Below are positions 28,850-38,228 of a stretch of DNA of 62,869 bases, piece by piece; position 1 is the first letter of the stretch; the number at the start of each line of letters is the position of its first letter. The notes beneath the pieces were generated by a model. It ran no database searches and was not told the DNA's origin. It worked only from the letters and a program-made list of their open reading frames with translations. Location of the stretch: assembly GCF_946885885.1 (NCBI RefSeq), contig NZ_CAMPHN010000004.1, forward strand, positions 1 to 62,869. The letters are read 5' to 3'. The stretch comes from an uncultured Pseudomonas sp. Its GTDB lineage: Bacteria > Pseudomonadota > Gammaproteobacteria > Pseudomonadales > Pseudomonadaceae. A program made the position numbers and the translations under genes.

Positions 28850-31800
28850 CTACCGCCAACTCGCCTGCACCGAGGGCAAAGGCGGTTGGCATTGGCTGTG
28901 GGTGCCGGGCTCCAGATAGGGCAGCAGGATCGGTGCCATGCCTTTGAGCACTTGCACCGGCAAGGCCGAGGTGAAGCGGAAGTTCTCCGCCGCGCGCCCC
29001 GGCACGAAGGCGGTCAGGGTGCCGTAGTGGCGCGGGCCGAGGTAGAACACGAAGGTCGCGGTGCGGTTCATCGCCCGCGAGCTGAGCACTCGGCCGCCGG
29101 GGCCGACGACTTCGGTGCGGTTATCGCCGGTGCCGGTTTTGCCGCCGACTTTCAGCGGCTGCCCGTCGGTGCCGACAAAGGTGCCCTTCAGGCGCCGTGC
29201 GGTGCCGTTTTCCACGACCTCGGCGAGGGCGTTGCGCAGGGCCGCCGCGACTTCCGAGGCCATGACCCGCTCGCCGCCGGTGGTGTTACGCGTCACCAGG
29301 GTTTCATAGGGCGTATCGGCGGCGAAATGCAGGCTGTCGATGCGCGTGGTCGGCTGGCGGATGCCGTCGTTCTGGATGATCCCCATCAGCTCGGCCAGGG
29401 CCGCCGGGCGGTCGCCGGAGCTGCCGATGGCGGTGGCCAGCGACGGCACCAGATGGCCGAAGGGGTAACCCAGGTTCTGCCAACGGCGGTGGATGTCGAG
29501 AAAAGCTTCGACCTCGAGCATGATCCGGATGCGGCTGTCGCGGGCGCTTTTGTGGCGGCTGCGGAACAGCCAGCCGTAGACCTCCTGGCGCTCGTCGCGG
29601 CTGGCCTCGACCGCTTCGCTGAAGGTGGCCTGGGGCTGCTCGTTGAGATAGCCGAGCAACCACAGCTCCAAGGGGTGTACGCGGGCGATATAGCTCTGGT
29701 CCGGCAGGTCGTAGGAGCCTGGCCCGTATCTGTCGTAGAGCTCGGCGATGCGCTTGTCGCTGAGTTTTTCCTGCGGCACATGGGCCTGCAGGAACGCGGC
29801 GAAGGTGGCCTGATCCGCATCCGGCAACAGATAGCGATGTACCGCAGCGAGCCGCACCGAGGTGTGGCGCAGGCCGCTGAGGAAGGTTTCCAGGCGCGGT
29901 TGCGCCGCCTGGCCCTGGTATTTGCGCCAGAAGCGCAGCAGGAAGGTTTTGCCTTCGCGGTCGGCGAAATCGCGTAGGTAGGCTTCGCGACGCGGGTCGC
30001 TGTCGTCCTTGAGCAATTGCGCGCTGTTGCCCGGCCCCTGGTAGGTGGTGTAACGCACGATGTCGCGCATCAGCCGGATAAACGGCAGGTTGAGCGACTC
30101 GCGCAGCGCTTCGCGCATGCTGGCGATGCGTTGGTTGTCTTCGCGGCGGAAGTTGGCGAAGGTGTGGATGCCGCCGCCGGTGAAGAAGCGCTCGTGGGGG
30201 CTGGCCGAATATTTGCGCTCCAGGGCGGCGTCGAGCATCGCCGGTAGGCTCGCCTGCGGATTGCTCAACAGGTAGTCGAGGGCCCAACGGCTCAAGTTGT
30301 CCTCGGCCTCCACCGCGCGCAACTGCGAGGGCGGTTGCCCGGCGTGACGCGCGTGCAATTCGGCGATTATTTCCAGGTAGGTGGCCAGTACCCGCAGCTT
30401 GGCGGTTGAACCGAGCTCCAGCTTGCTGCCCTCGTTGATGTCGAACGGCTGATCGGTGCTGTCGGTTTGCACCCGCACGCGGCTGCCGTTGGCGGTGCGT
30501 TCGAACAGGGTGAAGCTGTAACGCACCTCGGCGGTTTTCTCCGGCGACAGCAGGCGTTCGCCGAACAGGCCGATCTGCTCGGCGAACGCCGGCTCCGCCA
30601 GGCGTTGCAGGTACTGGCTGGCGGCCTGTTGCAGCTCGTTGTGCAGGGTGCTGTCGGCGTTCAGGTCGAGACGGTCGAGGTCGTACAGCGGCATATTCAG
30701 CAGCGACGACAGGCGCGAACGGGTCACGCTGATGCCCTTGTTGCTGTCCACGGTTTGCAGATTGGGTTGCAGCTGCCAGTCGCGGTAACTCAGGGTTTGC
30801 GCGAGGGCCGCATCGCGCAGTTCGCGGTCGATCAGGCCGCCGCCGGCGAGCAGGCGGATATGGCTGTCGGTCAAGTCGGCCAGGTCATGCCGGCCCTGGG
30901 ACAGGTAATAGGAGGGCCGGCGCTGGGCGATCAATAACGCCAGCACCTGGCGCAAGGCCAGGCCGCGCTGCTCGATGGCGACCTCGGGCGAGCGCTGTGG
31001 GTCGAGCAGGCGGTTGACCTGATCGAAGTCGGCACCGAACCAGATGCGCAAGCCATCGGCGATGCCGTGCACCTCGCCGTGCCCGGGGGCGGCGGACAGC
31101 GGCACGCTGTTGAGGTAGTCGCGCACGATATTCTCCCGGGCCGGCATGGTCAGCGGGCCGTACTGGTACGTGCGCACGCTGGCGGAGATCATCTGCCGCA
31201 GTTTTTCCATCGCCGAGAGGGTCAGGCCGTCCGGCGAGTGGCGGTATTTCTCCAACTGGGTGGCCAGGGTGCTGCCGCCCGCGGAGTCGTCCTGCATTTC
31301 CATCATCTTGCCGACCTGCGAGACGGCCGCCATGAAGAAGCGCGGCCAGTCCACCGCGGGGTTGGCGTGCGGCTGCTCGGGGTCGAGCAGATGGCGGTTT
31401 TCGATAAACAGCAGGCTGTTGGTGATCAGCGGCGGGATGGCGGCGAAGCTGGGGTAACGCCGGCTCGGGTAACGGAACTCATAGAACGGCGTGCCGCGGC
31501 AATCGGCGATGCGCAGGCCGGCCTGGGGTTTTTCCGGGTAGGGCACGAAGAAGCCGCGCTCGGCATAGTCGAGCAGGGTGGGGGAGAAGCGCGCCTGGCG
31601 TTGCACGCCGAAACCGCGCTGTTCCAAGCGTTCGAGCATCAGCGGAATATGGGTATAACCCAGGCGCTTATCGAAAGGCCCCTCCTTGGGGTAGACGATC
31701 GCCGGGCTGGGACCGGGTTCAACCTTGTAGGTGAGGCTTTTCGCGTAGCGACTGAGTTCGTAAGCCTGCAGGTGCGAGGTGCGCATTTCATTGGCGACCA

Positions 31801-31939
31801 ACAGGCCGCCAGCGATCAACAGGACCAGCAGGGTCAGACGTATTGCCAGGCGTAGCTTGCGTCGTCGCTTGCGCGGTGGCGTCGGCATGGCGGCCTGGCT
31901 ATTGGTTGCCGACGTCGTGTCGACTGCATCCGTTAGCAA
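28850..31939 (-). CDS. Bifunctional peptidoglycan glycosyltransferase/transpeptidase-like protein (class A PBP-like)
   Basis: A 1029-residue inner-membrane protein with a short basic cytoplasmic head (PPRKRRRKLRLAIRL) and one membrane helix (LLVLLIAGGLLVANE). The GT51 glycosyltransferase part keeps the key Glu in LLFIENRHL, although the usual Glu-Asp pair is Glu-Asn here, and GGSTLATQLEK. The transpeptidase part shows SxxK in GSTAKLR (about residue 510) and KTG in VGGKTGTGDN (about 935). It should polymerise and cross-link cell-wall peptidoglycan in the periplasm. It is longer than PBP1a/1b, with inserted segments in the middle. The frame opens with TTG behind GGGAGACC; ATG 31888 is an alternative start. 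Confidence 0.85.
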   Translation of the reverse strand: MLTDAVDTTSATNSQAAMPTPPRKRRRKLRLAIRLTLLVLLIAGGLLVANEMRTSHLQAYELSRYAKSLTYKVEPGPSPAIVYPKEGPFDKRLGYTHIPLMLERLEQRGFGVQRQARFSPTLLDYAERGFFVPYPEKPQAGLRIADCRGTPFYEFRYPSRRYPSFAAIPPLITNSLLFIENRHLLDPEQPHANPAVDWPRFFMAAVSQVGKMMEMQDDSAGGSTLATQLEKYRHSPDGLTLSAMEKLRQMISASVRTYQYGPLTMPARENIVRDYLNSVPLSAAPGHGEVHGIADGLRIWFGADFDQVNRLLDPQRSPEVAIEQRGLALRQVLALLIAQRRPSYYLSQGRHDLADLTDSHIRLLAGGGLIDRELRDAALAQTLSYRDWQLQPNLQTVDSNKGISVTRSRLSSLLNMPLYDLDRLDLNADSTLHNELQQAASQYLQRLAEPAFAEQIGLFGERLLSPEKTAEVRYSFTLFERTANGSRVRVQTDSTDQPFDINEGSKLELGSTAKLRVLATYLEIIAELHARHAGQPPSQLRAVEAEDNLSRWALDYLLSNPQASLPAMLDAALERKYSASPHERFFTGGGIHTFANFRREDNQRIASMREALRESLNLPFIRLMRDIVRYTTYQGPGNSAQLLKDDSDPRREAYLRDFADREGKTFLLRFWRKYQGQAAQPRLETFLSGLRHTSVRLAAVHRYLLPDADQATFAAFLQAHVPQEKLSDKRIAELYDRYGPGSYDLPDQSYIARVHPLELWLLGYLNEQPQATFSEAVEASRDERQEVYGWLFRSRHKSARDSRIRIMLEVEAFLDIHRRWQNLGYPFGHLVPSLATAIGSSGDRPAALAELMGIIQNDGIRQPTTRIDSLHFAADTPYETLVTRNTTGGERVMASEVAAALRNALAEVVENGTARRLKGTFVGTDGQPLKVGGKTGTGDNRTEVVGPGGRVLSSRAMNRTATFVFYLGPRHYGTLTAFVPGRAAENFRFTSALPVQVLKGMAPILLPYLEPGTHSQCQPPLPSVQASWR

Positions 31940-32149
31940 AAAGGTCTCCCTGTTCGTTCAGCTTGGAAATGTCGTGCATAACCGACAAACGGTAGAGCAA
32001 ATGGTTTTCCACTAGGTTCCATGTGGCGCTACGTTTCGCGGGCTAAAAGCCGCTTGCTAAAAGCTTAGTAGCGCCAAATAACATGACGGGAAGCGGACAC
32101 AAAAATATTTACCGGCTTAGAATCATTCCATCGATGGGCGACGGATGGC

Positions 32150-32851
32150 ATGGCAGCTATGCAACGCGATCACCACGAACAACTCCAACTCAGTTGGCAA
32201 GCGAACGCCGATGCCTGGACGGCGGCGGTGCGCGAGCGGCGTATCGAAAGCCGGCGCCTGGTCACCGATGCGGCCATCGTGCAGGCGGTGGTGGCTTTAG
32301 CGCCCAAACGGGTGCTGGATATCGGTTGCGGCGAAGGCTGGTTATGCCGCGGTTTGGCCGAGCAGGGCATCGAATCGGTTGGCGTCGATGCTTCGGTGCC
32401 TTTGATCGACAGGGCGCAGGCGTTGAGCCATGAGCGCACCCGCTACCGGGTCTGTGGTTACGGCGAATTAGCCAGCCAGGCGGAGCAGCTCGGCCGCTTC
32501 GATGTGCTGGTGTGCAATTTCGCCCTGCTCGAAGACCCGCTGGCGCCGACTTTGGAGGCGCTGCACGAGCTGCTCGAATCCGGTGGCCGTTTGCTGATCC
32601 AGACCCTCCACCCTTGGCGCGCCGGCGGTGCTTCGGGGTACCGCGACGGCTGGCGGGTGGAGACTTTCGCCGGTTTTGGCGAGGGGTTCAGTCAGGCCAT
32701 GCCCTGGTTTTTCCGCACCCTCGAATCCTGGCTGACCCTGCTGCGGCAAACCGGCTGGCGCCTGCAATGGTTGCAGGAGCCGCTACACCCGCAGAGCGAA
32801 CAGCCGGTGTCGTTGTTGCTATTGCTGAGCGCCGAGCAGGATCGGGCTTGA
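32150..32851 (+). CDS. SAM-dependent class I methyltransferase
   Basis: A 233-residue Rossmann-type methyltransferase. Motif I VLDIGCGEGWLCRGL lies near residues 54-68, with GVDAS ending strand 2, VLVCNFALLED as motif IV and GGRLLIQTLHPW as the post-IV strand. The substrate is unknown. ATG 32159 is an equally possible start. The TGA stop overlaps the ATG of the next gene (TGATG), making it the first gene of a tightly coupled operon with two VOC proteins and an aldo/keto reductase. Confidence 0.88.
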   Translation: MAAMQRDHHEQLQLSWQANADAWTAAVRERRIESRRLVTDAAIVQAVVALAPKRVLDIGCGEGWLCRGLAEQGIESVGVDASVPLIDRAQALSHERTRYRVCGYGELASQAEQLGRFDVLVCNFALLEDPLAPTLEALHELLESGGRLLIQTLHPWRAGGASGYRDGWRVETFAGFGEGFSQAMPWFFRTLESWLTLLRQTGWRLQWLQEPLHPQSEQPVSLLLLLSAEQDRA

Positions 32852-33276
32852 TGCAGTTGCTGGTGAATATCGATGTGCCGGATCTGCCCACGGCGTTGGC
32901 CTTCTATACCCGCGCATTCGGCCTGCGAGAGGGCCGGCATCTGTTCAACGGCACCGTGGTCGAATTGCTCGGCGCCTCCTCGCCGCTCTATCTGTTGGCG
33001 AAAGCACAAGGCAGCGCGCCTTTCGCCAACAGCCCGCAGCCGCGCAGCTACCAGCGTCATTGGACGCCCGTGCACCTGGATCTCGTGGTCGAGGATCTCG
33101 ACGCCGCCCTGGCCCGCGCTCTGGCCGCCGGCGCGCGCCAGCAAGGGCCCATCAGTACCGAAGCCTGGGGCCGTTCGGTCGGCTTGAGCGATCCATTCGG
33201 CCATGGTTGTTGTCTGTTGCAATGGCTGGGCCACGGATATGACGAAGTGCGAACGGGAGGTGGTTATGAGCGTTGA
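32851..33276 (+). CDS. VOC (glyoxalase/bleomycin-resistance) superfamily protein
   Basis: A 141-residue protein with two beta-alpha-beta-beta-beta modules. NIDVPDLPTALAFYTRAFGL begins the first and HLDLVVEDLDAALARAL the second, and SDPFGHGCCLLQW is the usual end strand. VOC proteins bind a metal and act as isomerases, dioxygenases or drug-binding proteins; which applies is not clear. It starts inside the stop codon of the methyltransferase, and its end overlaps the next VOC gene by 11 bases. Confidence 0.85.
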   Translation: MQLLVNIDVPDLPTALAFYTRAFGLREGRHLFNGTVVELLGASSPLYLLAKAQGSAPFANSPQPRSYQRHWTPVHLDLVVEDLDAALARALAAGARQQGPISTEAWGRSVGLSDPFGHGCCLLQWLGHGYDEVRTGGGYER

Positions 33277-33706
33277 TACCGGTGCCAAACTGATTCCTTG
33301 TCTGCGTTACCGCGATGCCCCCGCGGCCATCGACTGGCTGTGCAAGACCTTTGGTTTCGAACGCCATCTTGTAGTGCCCGGCGAGCAGGGCGAGGTCGCC
33401 CATGCCCAACTGCTCTTCGGTAAAGGCAAAGACATGCTGATGCTCGGCTCGGCGGTCGATTCCGAATACGGGCGGCTGATGCGCCAGCCGGATCAGGTCG
33501 GCGGCTGCACCCAGAGCCTTTACGTGCTGGTCGAGGACGCCGATGCGCTCTACGCCAGGGCCAAAGCAGGTGGCGCCTGGATCGTCATCGACATCAAAGA
33601 CGAGGATTACGGCGGCCGCGGTTTCAGCTGCCATGACCCGGAAGGCCATCTGTGGTCGTTCGGCAGCTATAACCCCTATGCGGACGAGGAGTGCGGCAAA
33701 GCATGA
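33266..33706 (+). CDS. VOC family protein (glyoxalase-like)
   Basis: A 146-residue VOC protein of the PhnB/glyoxalase-like type: LIPCLRYRDAPAAIDWLCKT at the front, QSLYVLVEDADALYARAKAG in the middle, and SCHDPEGHLWSFGSYNP at the end, where metal-ligand His/Glu positions usually lie. The GGGAGG before ATG 33266 sets the start inside the end of the preceding gene. The stop overlaps the start of the aldo/keto reductase (ATGA). It is unlikely to be a copy of its VOC neighbour, because little sequence is shared beyond the fold. Confidence 0.88.
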   Translation: MSVDTGAKLIPCLRYRDAPAAIDWLCKTFGFERHLVVPGEQGEVAHAQLLFGKGKDMLMLGSAVDSEYGRLMRQPDQVGGCTQSLYVLVEDADALYARAKAGGAWIVIDIKDEDYGGRGFSCHDPEGHLWSFGSYNPYADEECGKA

Positions 33707-34524
33707 ACAGCATCGAATTGGCCGGCGTCCAGGTGCCGCGTATCGGCCAGGGCACCTGGCGCATGGGCGAGGATGCCGCGCAGCGCCGCGCTGAAGTGGC
33801 GGCGTTGCGCCTGGGCATCGAACTCGGTCTGACGTTTATCGATACCGCGGAGATGTACGGCGAGGGCGGCGCCGAAGTGGTGGTGGGCGAGGCGATCGCC
33901 GGACAGCGCGACAGCGTGTTCCTGGTCAGCAAGGTCTACCCGCACAACGCCAGCCGCAGCGGGGTGGCCGCCGCTTGCGAGCGCAGTTTGCAGCGCTTGA
34001 AGACCGAGGTCATCGACCTCTACCTGCTGCACTGGCGCGGCCAGTATCCGCTCGCGGAAACCGTCGAAGCCTTCGAGCGCCTGCGCGAGCAAGGCAAGAT
34101 CAAACGCTGGGGCGTGTCCAATTTCGACCTGGCGGATATGCGGGAACTCGACGCGCCGGCCTGCGCGACCAATCAGGTGTTGTACAACCCGGAGGCGCGC
34201 GGCATCGAGTTCGATCTGTTGCCCTGGCAGCAACGTCAGGGCATGCCGCTGATGGCCTATTGTCCGTTGGGCCAGGGCGGGCAATTGCTGCGCAGCCTGG
34301 CGTTGCGCGAGGTGGCCGAACGGCATGCCGTCACCCCGGCCCAGGTCGCCCTGGCCTGGGCGTTACGCGAGCCCGGTGTAATCGCCATCCCCAAGGCGGT
34401 CGACCCCGCGCATCTGCACCTGAATGCCGAAGCGGCGGGCTTGCGCTTAAGCGCCGAGGACCTGGCGCTGATCGACGCGGCCTACCCGCCGCCGGCGGGC
34501 AAGCGGCATTTGCAGATGGTGTGA
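33703..34524 (+). CDS. Aldo/keto reductase
   Basis: A 273-residue aldo/keto reductase. Catalytic marks: Asp and Tyr in FIDTAEMYGEGGAE, Lys in FLVSKVYPHN, His in LYLLHWRGQYP. The C-terminal NADPH site reads VIAIPKAVDPAHLHLNA. The start at 33703 overlaps the stop of the VOC gene by four bases, so translation is coupled; a start at 33691 is also open. It is not closely similar to the enzyme at 5880. It ends the four-gene operon, and REP sequences follow. The operon may detoxify reactive carbonyls, but this is a guess from domain types. Confidence 0.9.
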   Translation: MNSIELAGVQVPRIGQGTWRMGEDAAQRRAEVAALRLGIELGLTFIDTAEMYGEGGAEVVVGEAIAGQRDSVFLVSKVYPHNASRSGVAAACERSLQRLKTEVIDLYLLHWRGQYPLAETVEAFERLREQGKIKRWGVSNFDLADMRELDAPACATNQVLYNPEARGIEFDLLPWQQRQGMPLMAYCPLGQGGQLLRSLALREVAERHAVTPAQVALAWALREPGVIAIPKAVDPAHLHLNAEAAGLRLSAEDLALIDAAYPPPAGKRHLQMV

Positions 34525-34539
34525 GTGGTCCGCCGCTGG

Positions 34540-34735
34540 ATCGAGGGCTTCCCGGATTGCATCCGGGCTACAAAAGCGCTCGCGCAATACCTTGTAGGAG
34601 GCGCGACCCCCGCGGCGATTGCAGCCCGCAGGGCTGGATCGGGGCGCGTAGCTGACGCCTTTCTCATCCACCATCGCTATTGGTTGATAGGTGGATGGAT
34701 AAAGCGTCATCCACCCTACGAGGTCGCAGGTCTTG
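34540..34735. repeat. Composite REP region between converging genes
   Basis: It begins with CTTCCCGGATTGCATCCGGG, followed by GCTACA and a GTAGGAGGCGCGAC unit at 34594. It closes with a GGTGGATGGATAAAGCGTCA palindrome near 34691-34716. The first two parts recur in the same order at about 60268-60320. No gene is seen in the 215-base gap. Confidence 0.65.
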
Positions 34736-34739
34736 CGCC

Positions 34740-35069
34740 TTAATCGACGATAAACAAGCGTGCGCCGGTAGTGGTCGAGGAACGGTGGGCTTCGGCCTGG
34801 TCGGCGACCTGGTAGCTCATGCCCGGAGTCATGACGAAACGGCGGCCGTCCTCCAGTTCGGTGTGCAACTCGCCTTCCAGGCACAGCAGGATATGGCCCT
34901 TGTGGCACCAGTGGTCGGCCAGGTAACCAGGGGTGTATTCGACCATGCGCACGCGAATGTTGCCGAACACCTGGGTGCGCCAGTAGGCCATACCGGTATC
35001 GCCTGCATGCTCGCTGGGCTCGATCTGGCTCCAGTCGGTGGTGCCGAAGGGGATGTTGCTTATGTCCAT
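34740..35069 (-). CDS. Small cupin-domain protein
   Basis: A 109-residue single-domain cupin. The first cupin motif reads LADHWCHKGHILLCLEGELH (His and Glu positions of the metal site) and the second MSYQVADQAEAHRS. DHCW-type cupins of this kind bind a metal and have varied or unknown functions. GAGGAG precedes the ATG. It lies 18 bases downstream of the RND pump gene on the same strand, so it is probably the last gene of the tetR-pump operon; its role there is not clear. Confidence 0.85.
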   Translation of the reverse strand: MDISNIPFGTTDWSQIEPSEHAGDTGMAYWRTQVFGNIRVRMVEYTPGYLADHWCHKGHILLCLEGELHTELEDGRRFVMTPGMSYQVADQAEAHRSSTTTGARLFIVD

Positions 35070-35087
35070 TCAGTAACTCCTCAAATC

Positions 35088-38000
35088 CTAATTGTTCAGG
35101 CTGGCCTTGGTCGGTTGCGACGCGAGCAGGTGTTCCGGCAAATCCAGCAGGTCGTCGTCGAAGGTCTCCAGCGGTGGCGGGCGGCGTTCGAAACGCGCGC
35201 CCAGCACCAGCAGGCAGGGCGTCAGCAGCAACGTCAGTACGGTGGCGAAACTCAGGCCGCCGGCGATGGCGCTGGATAGCTGGGTCCACCACTGTGTCGA
35301 AGGCGCGCCGACGCCCAGGCTCGGGGTCAGCAGGTCGACGTTAACGCTCAGCACCATCGGCATCAAGCCGAGAACGGTGGTTACCGCGGTCAGCAATACC
35401 GGGCGCAGGCGCAGGCTGCCGGTTTCCAGCGCCGCCTCGCGCGGTTCCAGGCCCTGGCGGCGGAGCTGGTTATAGGTGTCGATCAGGATGATGTTGTTGT
35501 TCACCACGATGCCGGCCAGAGCGATCAGGCCCATGCCGACCATGACGATGCCGAACGACTGGCCGTTGACCAGCAATCCCATCAGCACCCCGGCGGTGGA
35601 CAGAACGATCGCCGAGAGCACCATCAGCGCCTGGTAGAGGCTGTTGAATTGGGTCACCAGGATGATGAACATCAGGAAGATCGCCACGCCGAAGGCGGTG
35701 GCCAGGAAGGCCGCGGCCTCTTGCTGATCGGCCTCTTCGCCAGCGGTTTTCAGCTGGATATCCGCGGGCAGCTCGCCCATGGCTTCGCGCAGTGCTTTTA
35801 GACGTTCGTCCAGACGCGCGCCCTCGGCCAGGTCGGCTTGCAGGGTGATGGTGCGGTCGCCGTCGACGCGGTGCAGGGTGCCGACCTTGGGCGCCGGTTG
35901 CAGGTCGACGAAATTCGACAGCGGCACCTGGCCGCTCGAGGTATTCAGGGTCAGGCGGCCGAGTTGATCGAGGGAGCGCCAATCGCCTGGCAGACGCACG
36001 CGGATATCCACCTCGTCGGTGGCGTCTTCCGGGCGGTAGGTCGCCAGCTTCAAGCCGTTGGTGATCATCTGCACGGCGTTGCCCACGCTCAGCACATCGG
36101 CGCCGAAGCGCGCGGCGGCTTCGCGGTCGACCTTGATCCGCCACTCGATGCCGGGCAGGGCGCGGTCGTCTTCGATGTCCTTGAAACCGCCAATCCGCTG
36201 CATGGTCTCGCGCAACTGGTCGACCCAGCGTGCGGTCTTTTCGTTATCCACGCCGCTGATCTGCAGCTTGACCGGCTTGCCGTCGCTCGGCCCTTCTTCC
36301 TGGGCGCGGAATTCCAGCAGCACGCCGGGGATATCGGCGCTGCGCTGCGCCATGTCGGCGAGAATCCGTTTGGCCGGGCGCCGCTCGTGCCAATCGACGA
36401 ACTGGAATTGCAGGGTGCCGATCACGTCGACGCCGAGCTGGCCGTCCGGCAGCGCCAGGGAGCGGGCATACAGCGCCTTGACCTCGCTCATGCCGAGCAG
36501 GCGGCTTTCCACCTGCTTGAGCAACGCGTCCTTTTCCTGCACCGACAGATCGCCACGGGAGCGCAGCCAGATTTGCGCGCTTTCCGGCTCGACCTCGGGG
36601 AAGAACTCCACACCATGGTTGAAGCGCCCGTAAGCGGTATAGATCAACGCGATCAGAGCGAGCAGGCCGAGCAGGGTCAGGCCCGGACGCCGCAGCAACC
36701 TGCCCAGCAGCGTGCGATAGGCCTGGGCGCCGCGATTGGGCTTATCCGCCGGCGGCAGCGGTTGGCCACCGGTGACCGCGCCGAGCACCGGCAGGAACAC
36801 CAAGGCCATGGCCAGGGAGGCGAGCAGGCAGACGATCACCGTGGCCGGCAGGTATTTCATGAACTGGCCGACCACCCCCGGCCAGAACAGCAGCGGCAGG
36901 AACACCACCAGGGTGGTGGCGGTGGAGGCGATCACCGGCCAGGCCATCCGCGTCGCCGCGTTGGCCCAGGCCTGGCGTGAATTCTGGCCTTGCTGCAGGT
37001 AACGGTCGGCCAGCTCGGAGACCACGATGGCGCCGTCGACCAGCATGCCGGCGACCAGGATCAGGCTGAACAACACGACGATGTTGAGGGTGAAGCCGAG
37101 CATCCAGATCAGCAGAATGCCGGTCAGGAACGCGCCGGGAATGGTCAGGCCGACCAGCAGCGCCGAGCGCATGCCCATGCTCGCCACCACCAGAATCAGT
37201 ACCAGGACGATGGCGGTCATCACGTTGTTCAGCAGGTCGCCGAGCATGCCCTCGACCTGCTGCGACTGATCCATGATGTAGCTGACCTCGAGGTCCTCGG
37301 GCAGCAGCGGCTGGGCCTGAGTCATCAGCGCTTTGACCTGCTCGATGGTCTCGATGATATTGGCGCCGCTGCGCTTGGAGACTTCCAGCACCACCGCCGG
37401 CTGGCCATTGATCCGCGCGTAGCCGGTGGGGTCCTTGAAGGTGCGGTGGATGGTGGCGACGTCGCTGAAGGTCACCACGCTGGTGCCGACCACCTTGACC
37501 GGCATGGCCAGGATATCGTCGAGGTTCTCGATCACCCCGGGGACTTTCATGCTGATGCGCCCGGCGCCGCTGTCCAGGCTGCCGGCGGCGACCAGGCGGT
37601 TGTTGCGCGAAACCAGGTTGAATAACTCGGTGTAGTCGACGCCGTAGCTGTCGAGCACCTGGGGATCGACGACGATTTCCAGCAGGTCTTCGCGGTCGCC
37701 GCCGATTTCCACCGACAGCACTTCGGCGATGCCTTCGATGTTGTCCTTCAGGCGCCGCGCCACATACACCAGCTCCTGCTCGGCGAGCGGCCCGGAAAGA
37801 CCGATCGACAGCACCGGGAACAGCGCCACATTGACCTCGTGCACGGTCGGCTCGTCGGCTTCGTCCGGCAGTTTGCTGCGCGCGGTGTCGACTTTTTCCC
37901 GCACATCGGCCAGCGCCTGCTTGGCGTCGAAGCCGGCGTCGAACTCCAGGGTCACGGTGGCGCGGCCCTCGCTGGCGGTCGAGCGCATTTCCTTGATCCC

Positions 38001-38228
38001 TTCGAGGCTGCGCAGCTCCTGCTCGAGCGGGCGTACCAGCAGGCGTTCGGCATCTTCCGGGCTGATCCCCTCAAGGGTCACCGCGACATAGATGATCGGG
38101 ATGCTGACATCCGGATTGGATTCCTTGGGGATCGCCATATAGGCGCCCAGGCCACCGACGATCAGAAACGCCAGGAACAGCAGGCTGGTGCGGCTGCGAT
38201 CCAGCGCCGCGGCGATCAGACCCTGCAT
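35088..38228 (-). CDS. RND-family efflux pump, inner-membrane subunit
   Basis: A 1046-residue transporter of the AcrB/HAE1 superfamily with 12 helices and two large periplasmic loops. The N-terminus LGAYMAIPKESNPDVSIP is usual. Helix 4 has GMLVDGAIVV, a single Asp where AcrB has Asp407-Asp408. Helix 10 reads GIVVNNNIILIDTYN, without the Lys (Lys940) that completes the AcrB proton relay. This matches a less studied RND subgroup also found beside TetR genes in Pseudomonas. It should expel a hydrophobic compound together with the adaptor at 38228-39310. No outer-membrane channel gene is in the operon, so a TolC/OprM-type partner must come from elsewhere. The start overlaps the adaptor stop (TGATG). 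Confidence 0.93.
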   Translation of the reverse strand: MQGLIAAALDRSRTSLLFLAFLIVGGLGAYMAIPKESNPDVSIPIIYVAVTLEGISPEDAERLLVRPLEQELRSLEGIKEMRSTASEGRATVTLEFDAGFDAKQALADVREKVDTARSKLPDEADEPTVHEVNVALFPVLSIGLSGPLAEQELVYVARRLKDNIEGIAEVLSVEIGGDREDLLEIVVDPQVLDSYGVDYTELFNLVSRNNRLVAAGSLDSGAGRISMKVPGVIENLDDILAMPVKVVGTSVVTFSDVATIHRTFKDPTGYARINGQPAVVLEVSKRSGANIIETIEQVKALMTQAQPLLPEDLEVSYIMDQSQQVEGMLGDLLNNVMTAIVLVLILVVASMGMRSALLVGLTIPGAFLTGILLIWMLGFTLNIVVLFSLILVAGMLVDGAIVVSELADRYLQQGQNSRQAWANAATRMAWPVIASTATTLVVFLPLLFWPGVVGQFMKYLPATVIVCLLASLAMALVFLPVLGAVTGGQPLPPADKPNRGAQAYRTLLGRLLRRPGLTLLGLLALIALIYTAYGRFNHGVEFFPEVEPESAQIWLRSRGDLSVQEKDALLKQVESRLLGMSEVKALYARSLALPDGQLGVDVIGTLQFQFVDWHERRPAKRILADMAQRSADIPGVLLEFRAQEEGPSDGKPVKLQISGVDNEKTARWVDQLRETMQRIGGFKDIEDDRALPGIEWRIKVDREAAARFGADVLSVGNAVQMITNGLKLATYRPEDATDEVDIRVRLPGDWRSLDQLGRLTLNTSSGQVPLSNFVDLQPAPKVGTLHRVDGDRTITLQADLAEGARLDERLKALREAMGELPADIQLKTAGEEADQQEAAAFLATAFGVAIFLMFIILVTQFNSLYQALMVLSAIVLSTAGVLMGLLVNGQSFGIVMVGMGLIALAGIVVNNNIILIDTYNQLRRQGLEPREAALETGSLRLRPVLLTAVTTVLGLMPMVLSVNVDLLTPSLGVGAPSTQWWTQLSSAIAGGLSFATVLTLLLTPCLLVLGARFERRPPPLETFDDDLLDLPEHLLASQPTKASLNN

